22,517 nt of DNA from JAUIBE01 sp035267185 (GTDB lineage: Bacteria; Pseudomonadota; Gammaproteobacteria; Xanthomonadales; SZUA-36): positions 1 to 22,517 of the forward strand of contig DATFLY010000069.1 of NCBI GenBank assembly GCA_035267185.1, in the 5' to 3' direction. Numbering within the stretch: position 1 is the first letter of the stretch; each line of letters starts with the position of its first letter. Below the pieces are notes generated by a model. That model made no database searches. It was not told where the DNA came from and saw only the letters and a program-made list of their open reading frames with translations. Positions 1 through 6,857 of this stretch are shown here, piece by piece. Made by a program: the position numbers and the translations under genes.

Positions 1-2
1 TC

Positions 3-1481
3 ACCACAACGACGATTACGGATTTATGGGAGCAGGCCTATGATTATGGGGTTGGTTTGCGCCTGGGGCGTTGGTTTGATGAGTCCCTGTGGCGGCTGAC
101 CGGCGGGTTGGATTACGAATGGGGCGACTATTCTTCTGACCAGTTCACCGCATCAGTGAACCTGCGCAAACACTTCGTCAATTCACCTCATTCTTTCGGA
201 CTCAACGTCGAGTATTTTGATCGCAGTGGTGATTTCGAGTTTCGCGATAACAATGATTTTCGCGGATACCTGATTTATCGCTACGATTTTGGCACCAACT
301 CCCGGCCGACAAATGTCACGGAACGGGTTGAGATTCAGCCAGAAAATCTGACCACCACGCGGCCCGAAAGGCGCCTGGTTCGAAACGAAATCTCTGTTGA
401 AGACGATATCTTTTTTGAACTGGATCGTTCAGAAATTAATGCCAGCGCTTCAGAAACCTGGTCGCAAATCGCTGAAATCATTAACAATGCAACCATTGAA
501 GGCGATATTCTGGTTGTCGGGAACACCTGCGACCTGGGTTCAGTGCCCTATAACCAGGGTCTTTCTGAACGGCGGGCCGCAGCGGTCAGAGATGAGCTGA
601 TCCGACTTGGAGTGGATGAATCCCGAATTCGAAGCCGGGGTGATGGTGAATTGAACCCACGTTACCCGAATGACAGCGAGAGTAATCGCTCGCGTAATCG
701 TCGGGTGGATATCCGGTTCCTCACCCTGCAGGAAGGGTACGAGGAAGTCGAGGTCGAGGTCCCGGTCGAGGCCCGATTCGAAACCCGAACCATTCCAGTC
801 GAGCCAAACTGGCTGCGTCGTGCGCTCAGGAACCCCGCCATGCATAAACGCATTGTGGATACCTATCAGTTCCAGACCGAGCAGTCAGAAACCGTGGCGG
901 GAGATGTCGTATTTCTGAACGGCCCGCCAGTCGCAGTCAATGATGCCATCACGCTGGAAGAAGATTCGGCCAATGCCGTGATCGATATCCTGGTTAATGA
1001 CTCTGATCCCGATGGCGACAGCCTGACGGTGATCGAGACAACGGAGCCACAAAACGGCACCGTCGTGAATAATGGCACCAACGTGGTCTACACCCCCAAT
1101 ACTGGATTCTTTGGAACCGATACTTTCACCTATACCATTGGTGACGGGAGTGGTCTCACCGATACAGCAACAGTGACGGTGACCGTCACTGAAAGGCCCA
1201 ACAGGGCCCCGGTTGCCGTGGATGATTTCGCGTCTACGGTCAAGAACACCGAGCTGATCATTGATGTACTGGCCAACGACAGCGATCCTGATGGCGATCC
1301 CCTGAGTGTTATTGATGTGGTTCACACCACGATGGGATTTGCGACTATTCAGTCGGATGGCACCATTTTGTACATTCCAATGCCTGGCTGGTGGGGTGGC
1401 GATACGTTGACTTACACCATATCTGATCCGGATGGACTGACGGCGACAGCAACCGTTACGTTGGATGTGACTGAAGAGTAA
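3..1481 (+). CDS. OmpA-family outer-membrane protein with two C-terminal cadherin/Ig-like repeats (5'-truncated by window)
   Basis: The frame is open to the window edge, so the true start lies outside; the first in-window start-like codon (TTG at 57) is not convincing. The visible N-terminal part has alternating aromatic/polar stretches ending in 'YRYDFG', as expected for the last strands of an outer-membrane beta-barrel. Counting from the TTG, residues ~111-225 form an OmpA C-terminal-like peptidoglycan-binding domain: 'FFELDRSEIN', 'GNTCDLGS' in place of the usual GHTD-x-x-G, 'YNQGLSERRA' and 'NRRVDIRF'. A charged linker rich in E-V pairs (~228-250) follows. Two tandem cadherin/Ig-like repeats (~289-378 and ~384-471) each carry a 'ND(S)DPDGD' calcium-type signature and a 'TFTYTI/LTYTI' strand. 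The barrel and OmpA domain suggest a link between outer membrane and peptidoglycan. Having the Ig-like repeats after the OmpA domain is unusual. Family confidence is high; biological role is unknown. Confidence 0.85.
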   Translation, partial: TTTTITDLWEQAYDYGVGLRLGRWFDESLWRLTGGLDYEWGDYSSDQFTASVNLRKHFVNSPHSFGLNVEYFDRSGDFEFRDNNDFRGYLIYRYDFGTNSRPTNVTERVEIQPENLTTTRPERRLVRNEISVEDDIFFELDRSEINASASETWSQIAEIINNATIEGDILVVGNTCDLGSVPYNQGLSERRAAAVRDELIRLGVDESRIRSRGDGELNPRYPNDSESNRSRNRRVDIRFLTLQEGYEEVEVEVPVEARFETRTIPVEPNWLRRALRNPAMHKRIVDTYQFQTEQSETVAGDVVFLNGPPVAVNDAITLEEDSANAVIDILVNDSDPDGDSLTVIETTEPQNGTVVNNGTNVVYTPNTGFFGTDTFTYTIGDGSGLTDTATVTVTVTERPNRAPVAVDDFASTVKNTELIIDVLANDSDPDGDPLSVIDVVHTTMGFATIQSDGTILYIPMPGWWGGDTLTYTISDPDGLTATATVTLDVTEE

Positions 1482-1501
1482 GAGTTTTTTAGGGCGACTA
1501 C

Positions 1502-1527
1502 GCCTCCCTGTAACTTTGCAGGGAGGC
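1502..1527. terminator. 9-bp hairpin between convergent genes
   Basis: Perfect inverted repeat GCCTCCCTG / CAGGGAGGC with an 8-nt loop, 20 bp past the OmpA-protein stop. It can be extended by CGAC (1495-1498) pairing with GTCG (1529-1532) across a small internal loop. There is no clear T-tract on either strand, so intrinsic termination is inferred only from the stem and its position between convergent genes. Confidence 0.45.
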
Positions 1528-1586
1528 TGTCGTCAGAACGTGCTTTATGAATTCATTGTTGTGGCATTGATATGCCCTGCACCTTA

Positions 1587-1606
1587 ACAGCCCGGCACAG
1601 CCCGGC
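1587..1606. repeat. 10-bp tandem duplication
   Basis: ACAGCCCGGC occurs twice back to back, immediately downstream of the stop codon of the minus-strand membrane-protein gene. It is probably a slippage duplication; no function is evident. Confidence 0.6.
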
Positions 1607-1607
1607 A

Positions 1608-2447
1608 TCATGACCCCTCCATCTTAGGGCGGTACACATCATAATCCTGACGTTCGAATCGGTAGTTCCTGAGTGTAAAGAGCACAAGAACCTGGAAGTA
1701 GACACTCAGCGCTAAAGGTTGCCAGGCATCCAATCCCAAGGCTCTCATTGAAACCGATAGCATGGCATAAAGTGACAGCGCAATGCTCGTGAGGAGCAGG
1801 ATGCGTATTGTATTACCGGCGCGAATCAAACGATCGGCCTCAGACTCATGCGGGTCGACACGCTTGCCATGGAGCTGGCGCCAGGTAATGAAAATCCCGA
1901 TTGCATTAACGACGGTTAGAATGACCACATTGAGGTATCCACCAAACCATTCATAGTCAAAGCGTGTCATCCAGACAATAAACAGGCAGAAAATGACGTA
2001 CATACCAATGGCCGCATAGACAAGCAGTGGTGAAACTGCTTCAAACAGGCGCCGGCGTTTGAGACCTGCGCTGCGTTTTGATTCCCGGTTCAGCATCCGC
2101 ATCAAGCGGTATTCTCGCAGTGCTGAAAGGTCGAGTCGAAACCACGGTACAAACTGCAGAAGGTAGTAACCAGTCACAATTTGCTGGTCCCATCCGCTAT
2201 CGCGAGTTCCGAAGATCATCCAGCCCAACAGCCCCAATCCGGCAGCGGCAATCAAATAACTAATGTGCAGGAAACTCCTCCTTGATGCCTGGTAGTGGGG
2301 CTCCGGTTGAGGATAAAGGCGGGGATATTCAGCTGGTGGGTACTGGTTCATCATGTTTTTCATCAATGCCACCTGGCGGCGTGGCAGAAACACTGACAAC
2401 AGCAGCACCTGTAACAAAAATACGAGATAGAAGAGATTTGGGTTCAT
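1608..2447 (-). CDS. Polytopic inner-membrane protein, unknown function, partner of a GntR/YtrA-type regulator
   Basis: 279 aa with about seven hydrophobic segments: residues ~5-21, ~60-80, a weaker one ~90-105, ~145-163, ~170-190, ~213-235 and ~243-260. An Arg/Lys-rich loop ('RMLNRESKRSAGLKRRR') lies between the third and fourth segments. I recognise no catalytic or transport motif and no ABC signature. The start is supported by AGGA about 7 nt upstream of the ATG. Only 15 bp separate it from the regulator gene upstream, so the two are almost certainly co-transcribed and the membrane protein is the likely regulatory target. YtrA-type regulators often control membrane transport or envelope-stress functions (family knowledge). 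Any role here is inference. Confidence 0.75.
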   Translation of the reverse strand: MNPNLFYLVFLLQVLLLSVFLPRRQVALMKNMMNQYPPAEYPRLYPQPEPHYQASRRSFLHISYLIAAAGLGLLGWMIFGTRDSGWDQQIVTGYYLLQFVPWFRLDLSALREYRLMRMLNRESKRSAGLKRRRLFEAVSPLLVYAAIGMYVIFCLFIVWMTRFDYEWFGGYLNVVILTVVNAIGIFITWRQLHGKRVDPHESEADRLIRAGNTIRILLLTSIALSLYAMLSVSMRALGLDAWQPLALSVYFQVLVLFTLRNYRFERQDYDVYRPKMEGS

Positions 2448-2462
2448 TCGGGTTGATCCTGT

Positions 2463-2840
2463 TCAGCGTGTTTGATTCATCAAATCATTAAATGCAATGC
2501 GAATTTCCGAATCGGTGGCTCCGGCATTTCGCATTGCTTCGAGTGTTTTTTGCAGTACGCCACGAATTTCTGTGGCGACATCAATGGTGCAGTGGCTGGA
2601 TGCTTCAGGGTGCACGAATGTTCCGCGATATCCCCGTGTTTGTATCACCTGGTCACGTTCCAGCAGGCGATAGGCCTTCGCCACGGTTTTGCTGTTCAAT
2701 TCAAGGTCATTGGCCAGTTGCCTGATTGAGGGCAGCGCATCACCAGGCTGGATGGCTTCCTTCTTGACAGCTTCTTTAACCTGACGAACCAGTTGCGCAT
2801 ACATTGGCTCGGGGTTTTCCATGTCGATTTGTATCTGCAT
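2463..2840 (-). CDS. GntR-family transcriptional regulator, YtrA subfamily
   Basis: 125 aa from the ATG at 2840. The N-terminal winged helix-turn-helix shows the GntR signature: 'PMYAQLVRQV', 'GDALPSIRQLANDL', 'NSKTVAKAYRLLE' and 'VIQTRGYRGTFV'. Only a short (~45 aa) C-terminal helical tail follows, which fits the YtrA subgroup, whose small C-terminal domain acts in dimerisation without a large effector domain. The frame is open upstream to an ATG at 2864, but that ATG lies inside the palindromic operator. YtrA proteins typically begin 'M-x-I-x-I-D', matching 'MQIQID' at 2840, so I chose that start. The ribosome site is weak. It is the first gene of a two-gene unit with the membrane protein, and the perfect inverted repeat just upstream suggests autorepression. 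Confidence 0.9.
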   Translation of the reverse strand: MQIQIDMENPEPMYAQLVRQVKEAVKKEAIQPGDALPSIRQLANDLELNSKTVAKAYRLLERDQVIQTRGYRGTFVHPEASSHCTIDVATEIRGVLQKTLEAMRNAGATDSEIRIAFNDLMNQTR

Positions 2841-2852
2841 TGACGGTTGCAC

Positions 2853-2884
2853 CATATGTACCATGTGTACTAATGGTACATATG
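2853..2884 (-). promoter_or_regulatory. Perfect 12-bp inverted-repeat operator for the GntR/YtrA-type regulator
   Basis: Arms CATATGTACCAT (2853-2864) and ATGGTACATATG (2873-2884) are exact reverse complements around an 8-bp spacer, GTGTACTA. The site starts 13 bp upstream of the chosen regulator start and overlaps the putative -10. A long dyad of this kind directly upstream of a GntR gene is the expected autoregulatory site; binding itself is inferred. Confidence 0.8.
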
Positions 2885-2910
2885 CTACACATCTTCCAAA
2901 TCCGATGCAA
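2882..2910 (-). promoter_or_regulatory. Putative sigma-70-like promoter of the regulator/membrane-protein unit
   Basis: Read on the minus strand: a -35-like TTGCAT (2910-2905), a 17-bp spacer and a -10-like TAGCAT (2887-2882). The -10 overlaps the outer edge of the 12-bp operator, so a bound repressor would exclude polymerase. Matches to consensus are modest (3/6 and 4/6), so the operator context is the main support. Confidence 0.4.
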
Positions 2911-3030
2911 CTGCTTATGAAGAAGGGTCTGGGATCGGTTTATTTGAACGCAAAACAATGGTCAGATTGACAGGCTTTCGATGACTCTCAATCAGAGATG
3001 AAAGCCAAGAGGGTTGTTTAAGCGCATGAG

Positions 3031-3066
3031 AAAAAAAGATCCTCGTCCAGCCTGAATGCCTGGGCT
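3031..3066 (-). terminator. Weak candidate terminator after the multicopper oxidase gene
   Basis: Just past the oxidase stop, the minus strand has a short stem (AGCC/GGCT or CCAG/CTGG, 4 bp, within 3047-3066), then a spacer and a run of seven T (minus-strand sense, 3037-3031). The T-run is separated from the stem, so the call is weak. Confidence 0.25.
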
Positions 3067-3071
3067 AAAGA

Positions 3072-5657
3072 CTAGGGCAACAAAATATCTTCCAGGCCAT
3101 CGATAAAAAAAATATCGCAGCCTTCATCGATTGCGCCGTCGCAGTCGTTGTCAACGCCGTCGCAGAAAAGTCCCTCATCGCCAGTGACGGTGCACCCCGG
3201 CACGATGGTCTGGAATTGCCGCATCATTTCATGATCCTCGTGTTCAAGGATGTGACAGTGATATGCAAATCGGCCTGCATAATCTTCGAAACGAGCGATA
3301 ACTCGCAGCATTTCACCGGGATGAACCATCGCAGTATCTTTCCAGCCTGATTCCCACTCGGGCGGTGGGACCGGGACACCGACAGGAATGACTTCACCCT
3401 CTCCATCCAGAACGAACGCCTGCCGCTCAAGAACCTGGAAAAATACCAGGTGCATATGCATTGGGTGAGAAGCACCAGAATCATTGATAAATCTCCAGAT
3501 TTCAACGGTATCCAGTTCGGGGTATTCGGTGATGTCGTCCCAGCCAAGTCCGTTGATGAGCCAGTTTTGTCTTCCACAACCGTCATCTGCGGCCTTTGCG
3601 AGGATGAAATCACGTTCGATGACCGCGTCTGCGGGGTCGATCTGATCCACCGGGCGAAGCGTATTGGGAAGCGGATCGGTGTGCGCCACCCCATCGACCA
3701 GAATAAATTTGACGATCTCCGTCAGATCGACACTGCCATTGGGGAAGGGCGCCGGGGCTGAGTTTTCCAACACCACTTCCTGACCGATACTCAATCCTGC
3801 AAAGTCTATCACCACGTCATATCGTTCCCCCGGTCCCATGGTCAGCAAACTGACGCCCGCTACCGGAGCTTCCAAAAGGCCGCCCTCATTGCCTATCACT
3901 GTAAAGTCCAGGCTTCCGGTCGACGGCGACAGTGAAAGCGTATAAGTACGTGAACCGGAGCCATTGACCAGTCGAAAACGATATTTGCCAGCAGTGACAT
4001 TGAAAAATGGCCAGACCTTCCCATTAACCACTGCCTTGTCGCCAAAGAAATGGTCCTGCCAGTCGGATGGATAGTAGAGTGAACCGTCGGGCAGTAACTG
4101 GCGATCCTGAAGCACAAGGGGTGCCTCGAACTCCCCTGAAGGCAGGTTCAAAGCGTTTTCAACAGGGTCACGCAAAGTGTAGAGCCCGGCCAGGCCCATG
4201 TAGACGTTCAACCGCGTGATGCCGAGGGAATGATCGTGATACCAGAGTGTGCCTGCCTGTTGCAGGTTCGGGTATTCGTACATTTCCATTTCGCCGGGCA
4301 GAAATGTGTCTTCCGGGTAACCGTCAAAACGCGCCTCGACATGACCGCCATGTAAGTGCGTGACGGTGGCCGGTAAATCCACTGCGCCATGAACGCAGGC
4401 TGTATCTACATCGAGATAGTGGTCTGTTCGCAACTCGCCGGTATCGATGTCGCGCAGGTCATTAATCCAGCTGACATTCACTTGCTGATTGCTGCTGGCT
4501 TCGATGGTTGGTCCAGGGTAGGTCACTCCGGTGCCATCGTCGTATCCCCAGACAACACTGGGTGGTAGCTCGCTGTGCAGTTGCTGTGAAGTTTCCCGAA
4601 TGGACAGGTCGTAGTTGGCAGCGGCGCCCGGCATACCCGAAACCGGTGTTGCAACGGCGGGCAACGGCAGTGCATCCAGCCATGGTGTCAGGTTGACCGG
4701 GCAGAGCAAAGGCTGACATGTGCTGCCTTCAAACTGAAAGATTCCACCACCTGCCTCGCACACTGATTGTGTCGTTTCGGAGCAGTTGCCGTTGTTGGCG
4801 CAACAGGCCCCAAAAGGGTCTGCACATGGGTTAGGTGTGCAACTGGTTCCGTCGCCGTTGTACTCGCCCCCGAGAACCATGCACATCGCCTCCGTGACGA
4901 GTTGGCACATATCACCTGTACAGCAGGCACCAACCGGTACCAGTGGTGTAAAGCTGACTATCAGGGACGGTGTCGTAGCACCCATAAACTCTCTGCTATC
5001 GAAGCGCTTGGTGTTCTTGGAGTTTGTTTCGTCACCGATGATCAGCCATCCGAAATTTGACGCCGGGTTGTCCAGCCAAAGCTGAACATCCGCAACCAGG
5101 GCAGTGCTGCTGGCCCAGGTGTACGGGCCTTCGTCTTCCACCACCAGGCTGGCACTCGCCATGGGCTCAAAATCACCACCCTCGACGCCCCAGAACACCA
5201 TGTCATAGAACGTGTGGCGCCAGGTTGAATCACCCAATTCCGGCGGAATGCCGCCCTGACCTTCTTCTCCGGGTGCCTGGGTGGCGCCTTCTCCCCATTC
5301 GTTAAGAACCCGATGCAATGTAGTCAGGCTGGGATTGGATGGGTTGGGGACGCGCGAAACGTTAAGACTGAGTTCGACGTTATCAATGGTGGCACCGGCT
5401 GGAATCGCTTCAGCGATGTCGAACGAAATGAGTGCCCGACGGCGTAAACCATCGCGGGTCACACCTGAGAAAGTGTACTGTCCAGCCCCGTTTGCTGCAT
5501 CCTCATTTGGCATAGCAGGTTCGTAAAGGGTGGTGTCTTCTGAAGCGGCAAGCTCGGCTATGTCGGCAGTCAGGGATGTCGACGAAAAGAAAATGGTGGC
5601 AGCAATCAAGGTCAACATCAGAGACTGCGGAAAAGCACTGTTATTCCTCCGGTTCAT
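3072..5657 (-). CDS. Exported mosaic multicopper oxidase (CotA/bilirubin-oxidase-like) with DNRLRE-like, Cys-rich and MopE-like modules
   Basis: 861 aa. A signal peptide covers residues ~1-31 (basic 'NRR', hydrophobic core, cut near 'LTA'). Residues ~33-237 resemble a DNRLRE-type jelly-roll wall domain. Two Cys-rich repeats follow (~243-278 and ~283-319), each 'GACC...C...C...GG...C...C'. The oxidase core (~325-820) has all four copper motifs: 'THLHGG' (434/436), 'WYHDH' (474/476), 'HPMHMH' (731-736) and 'HCHILEHEDHEMM' (800-812, with M811 at the type-1 axial position by analogy to CotA). Residues ~829-848 contain 'DGVDNDCDGAIDEGC', a MopE-like metal-binding motif. The tail is 'FFIDGLEDILLP'. 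The family oxidises phenolics, bilirubin or metal ions with O2; the substrate here is unknown. It lies 140 bp downstream of a same-strand exported protein. The ribosome site is weak, but this start gives a complete signal peptide. Plain CotA is about 510 aa, so the N-terminal modules are additions. Confidence 0.93.
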   Translation of the reverse strand: MNRRNNSAFPQSLMLTLIAATIFFSSTSLTADIAELAASEDTTLYEPAMPNEDAANGAGQYTFSGVTRDGLRRRALISFDIAEAIPAGATIDNVELSLNVSRVPNPSNPSLTTLHRVLNEWGEGATQAPGEEGQGGIPPELGDSTWRHTFYDMVFWGVEGGDFEPMASASLVVEDEGPYTWASSTALVADVQLWLDNPASNFGWLIIGDETNSKNTKRFDSREFMGATTPSLIVSFTPLVPVGACCTGDMCQLVTEAMCMVLGGEYNGDGTSCTPNPCADPFGACCANNGNCSETTQSVCEAGGGIFQFEGSTCQPLLCPVNLTPWLDALPLPAVATPVSGMPGAAANYDLSIRETSQQLHSELPPSVVWGYDDGTGVTYPGPTIEASSNQQVNVSWINDLRDIDTGELRTDHYLDVDTACVHGAVDLPATVTHLHGGHVEARFDGYPEDTFLPGEMEMYEYPNLQQAGTLWYHDHSLGITRLNVYMGLAGLYTLRDPVENALNLPSGEFEAPLVLQDRQLLPDGSLYYPSDWQDHFFGDKAVVNGKVWPFFNVTAGKYRFRLVNGSGSRTYTLSLSPSTGSLDFTVIGNEGGLLEAPVAGVSLLTMGPGERYDVVIDFAGLSIGQEVVLENSAPAPFPNGSVDLTEIVKFILVDGVAHTDPLPNTLRPVDQIDPADAVIERDFILAKAADDGCGRQNWLINGLGWDDITEYPELDTVEIWRFINDSGASHPMHMHLVFFQVLERQAFVLDGEGEVIPVGVPVPPPEWESGWKDTAMVHPGEMLRVIARFEDYAGRFAYHCHILEHEDHEMMRQFQTIVPGCTVTGDEGLFCDGVDNDCDGAIDEGCDIFFIDGLEDILLP

Positions 5658-5733
5658 AATAGATATGCTCGCACCGAAGCGGGGTGGGAACTATGACGTA
5701 TATCAACTATCCGGGTATATTCTTGCGCAGGCT

Positions 5734-5757
5734 GCACCGGCCGCGAGCGGCCGGTGC
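5734..5757. terminator. GC-rich 10-bp hairpin between two minus-strand genes
   Basis: Perfect stem GCACCGGCCG / CGGCCGGTGC with a 4-nt CGAG loop, 41 bp past the stop of the exported-protein gene and 77 bp before the oxidase start. There is no T-tract in the minus direction. It may attenuate transcription, stabilise the upstream message, or be a processing site. Confidence 0.4.
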
Positions 5758-5797
5758 TGTTTCATGCTTTGTAATATTGCATGCTCAAGCGGCGTGA

Positions 5798-6652
5798 CTA
5801 GGGGTCGATCACCTCTACCAGGATGACGTAGCCTGTTTTCCCGCCGGCAATGCCTGCTTCGAGGACCTGGCCCAAGCCGAAACAGTAGGTCTTTTGCTCA
5901 ATGCTTCCAGGTTCCAGAGGAACCCAGTCCTTGGTCCTGAGACAGTCTTCCAGTTCGCCGTAGACAAAGGTATCGACGTCTTTGAAGTTCAGAACTTTGG
6001 CCATATCCGTGGCTTCATCTTCCCAGTATTCCTGGAAGTAGAAGTCACCTTTCTGGGGGTTGGAGAGCATATAGATACCGGCCAGGATGTCTTCATCCGC
6101 TTCCTCCTCCCAGATGTCATAACCCGCTTCCCAGGATCCATCCAGGCAGCCTGTCACTGTTGTAGGCATGAAGTAGTTCTGGAAAATGGGATCAGGATCT
6201 TCGCTTGGGTGGTCACATTCATCATGATCGGTGGCCACGGAATGCTCACCGGTGTACCAGATGTTGCCGTCCATGTCCTGTGCGAACCAGTCCAGCGTGA
6301 TTTCCAGCAATTCCCAGTCTTCAGGGCCACCGCTTCCGTCCTCGCAGTAGTCTCCGGACTCATCGAGATAAACCGTGTCCAGCACTTCGCGAATGGCCAC
6401 GCCATTGACACTGGTTCGGCTCTGATTGGCTGTGGCGATGACGTCGATAATGATGATTTCGCATTCATCTTCAACTTCTTCGATAAAGATTGATCGCTGG
6501 CCCGGCACCAGCGGGTACCAGGGGTTGTCGACAATATTTGATGTGCCGTCAAAATCGCCCGGCAGTTCAACCAGGCCTCCTGCGAAAGCATGGCCGGAAA
6601 TCAGAAGAATAATCGCTGCCAGCCAGCCAAATGTGGTTCGAATCGTATTCAT
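5798..6652 (-). CDS. Exported acidic protein of unknown function, upstream of the multicopper oxidase
   Basis: 284 aa from the ATG at 6652, chosen because AAGGAG sits about 8 nt upstream and a clean signal peptide follows (basic 'MNTIRTTF', hydrophobic core to ~20, cut near 'HAFA-GG'). An upstream in-frame ATG (6694) would add 14 residues and spoil the signal peptide. The mature protein is very rich in Asp and Glu. It shows 'DNPWYPLVPG' (~42-51) and 'DWFAQDMDGNIWYTGEHS' (~121-138), a pair I associate with a widespread family of uncharacterised secreted proteins having 'NPyfPLkPGt' and 'DWyAQD..GNvWYfGE' blocks. Cysteines at ~64, 103, 146, 169, 237 and 257 could form disulfides. A metal-binding or oxidase-partner role is only inference from acidity and neighbourhood. 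Confidence 0.8.
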   Translation of the reverse strand: MNTIRTTFGWLAAIILLISGHAFAGGLVELPGDFDGTSNIVDNPWYPLVPGQRSIFIEEVEDECEIIIIDVIATANQSRTSVNGVAIREVLDTVYLDESGDYCEDGSGGPEDWELLEITLDWFAQDMDGNIWYTGEHSVATDHDECDHPSEDPDPIFQNYFMPTTVTGCLDGSWEAGYDIWEEEADEDILAGIYMLSNPQKGDFYFQEYWEDEATDMAKVLNFKDVDTFVYGELEDCLRTKDWVPLEPGSIEQKTYCFGLGQVLEAGIAGGKTGYVILVEVIDP

Positions 6653-6680
6653 GGTTTGAGCTCCTTGTTTCATTGGGTCG

Positions 6681-6697
6681 CCGATGAAGAACATCGG
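6681..6697 (-). promoter_or_regulatory. Small inverted repeat in the leader of the exported-protein gene
   Basis: CCGATG / CATCGG, perfect 6-bp arms with a 5-nt spacer, about 30-45 nt upstream of the start at 6652. It could form a leader hairpin. Short arms make it weak evidence on its own. Confidence 0.25.
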
Positions 6698-6707
6698 GTG
6701 GGCGCAA

Positions 6708-6734
6708 GTAGACTGTTTGTCTACCGGCTTAGAC
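6708..6734 (-). promoter_or_regulatory. Overlapping TAGAC/GTCTA palindromes: candidate TetR-type operator
   Basis: GTAGAC (6708-6713) and GTCTAC (6719-6724) form a perfect dyad around TGTTT. The same GTCTA also pairs with TAGAC (6730-6734) around CCGGCT, giving three half-sites alternating in orientation. TAGAC-N-GTCTA is a common core of TetR-family operators (family knowledge, e.g. NemR-like boxes). The site sits in the divergent gap between the exported-protein gene and the DMT transporter and could serve either. No TetR gene is in the window. Confidence 0.45.
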
Positions 6735-6857
6735 GGGGCAGGGAACTGAAACCGGTTGCAGTTGGAATAATCCGCATGGATCGAATAAGAGGTCAGAGCC
6801 CTTTATCCATTGATTACGTGCGCTATTTACAAAGGACACATAGGGTAGAATCCGCGC

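Noticed and set aside
885..1325. 146-aa minus-strand open frame inside the OmpA-type gene
   Set aside because: Fully antisense to a well-supported domain protein; no start context, and the composition mirrors the repeats opposite.
5894..6493. 199-aa plus-strand open frame opposite the exported acidic protein
   Set aside because: Antisense shadow produced by the Asp/Glu-rich coding strand; no ribosome site and no recognisable domain. The minus-strand gene has a ribosome site and a signal peptide.
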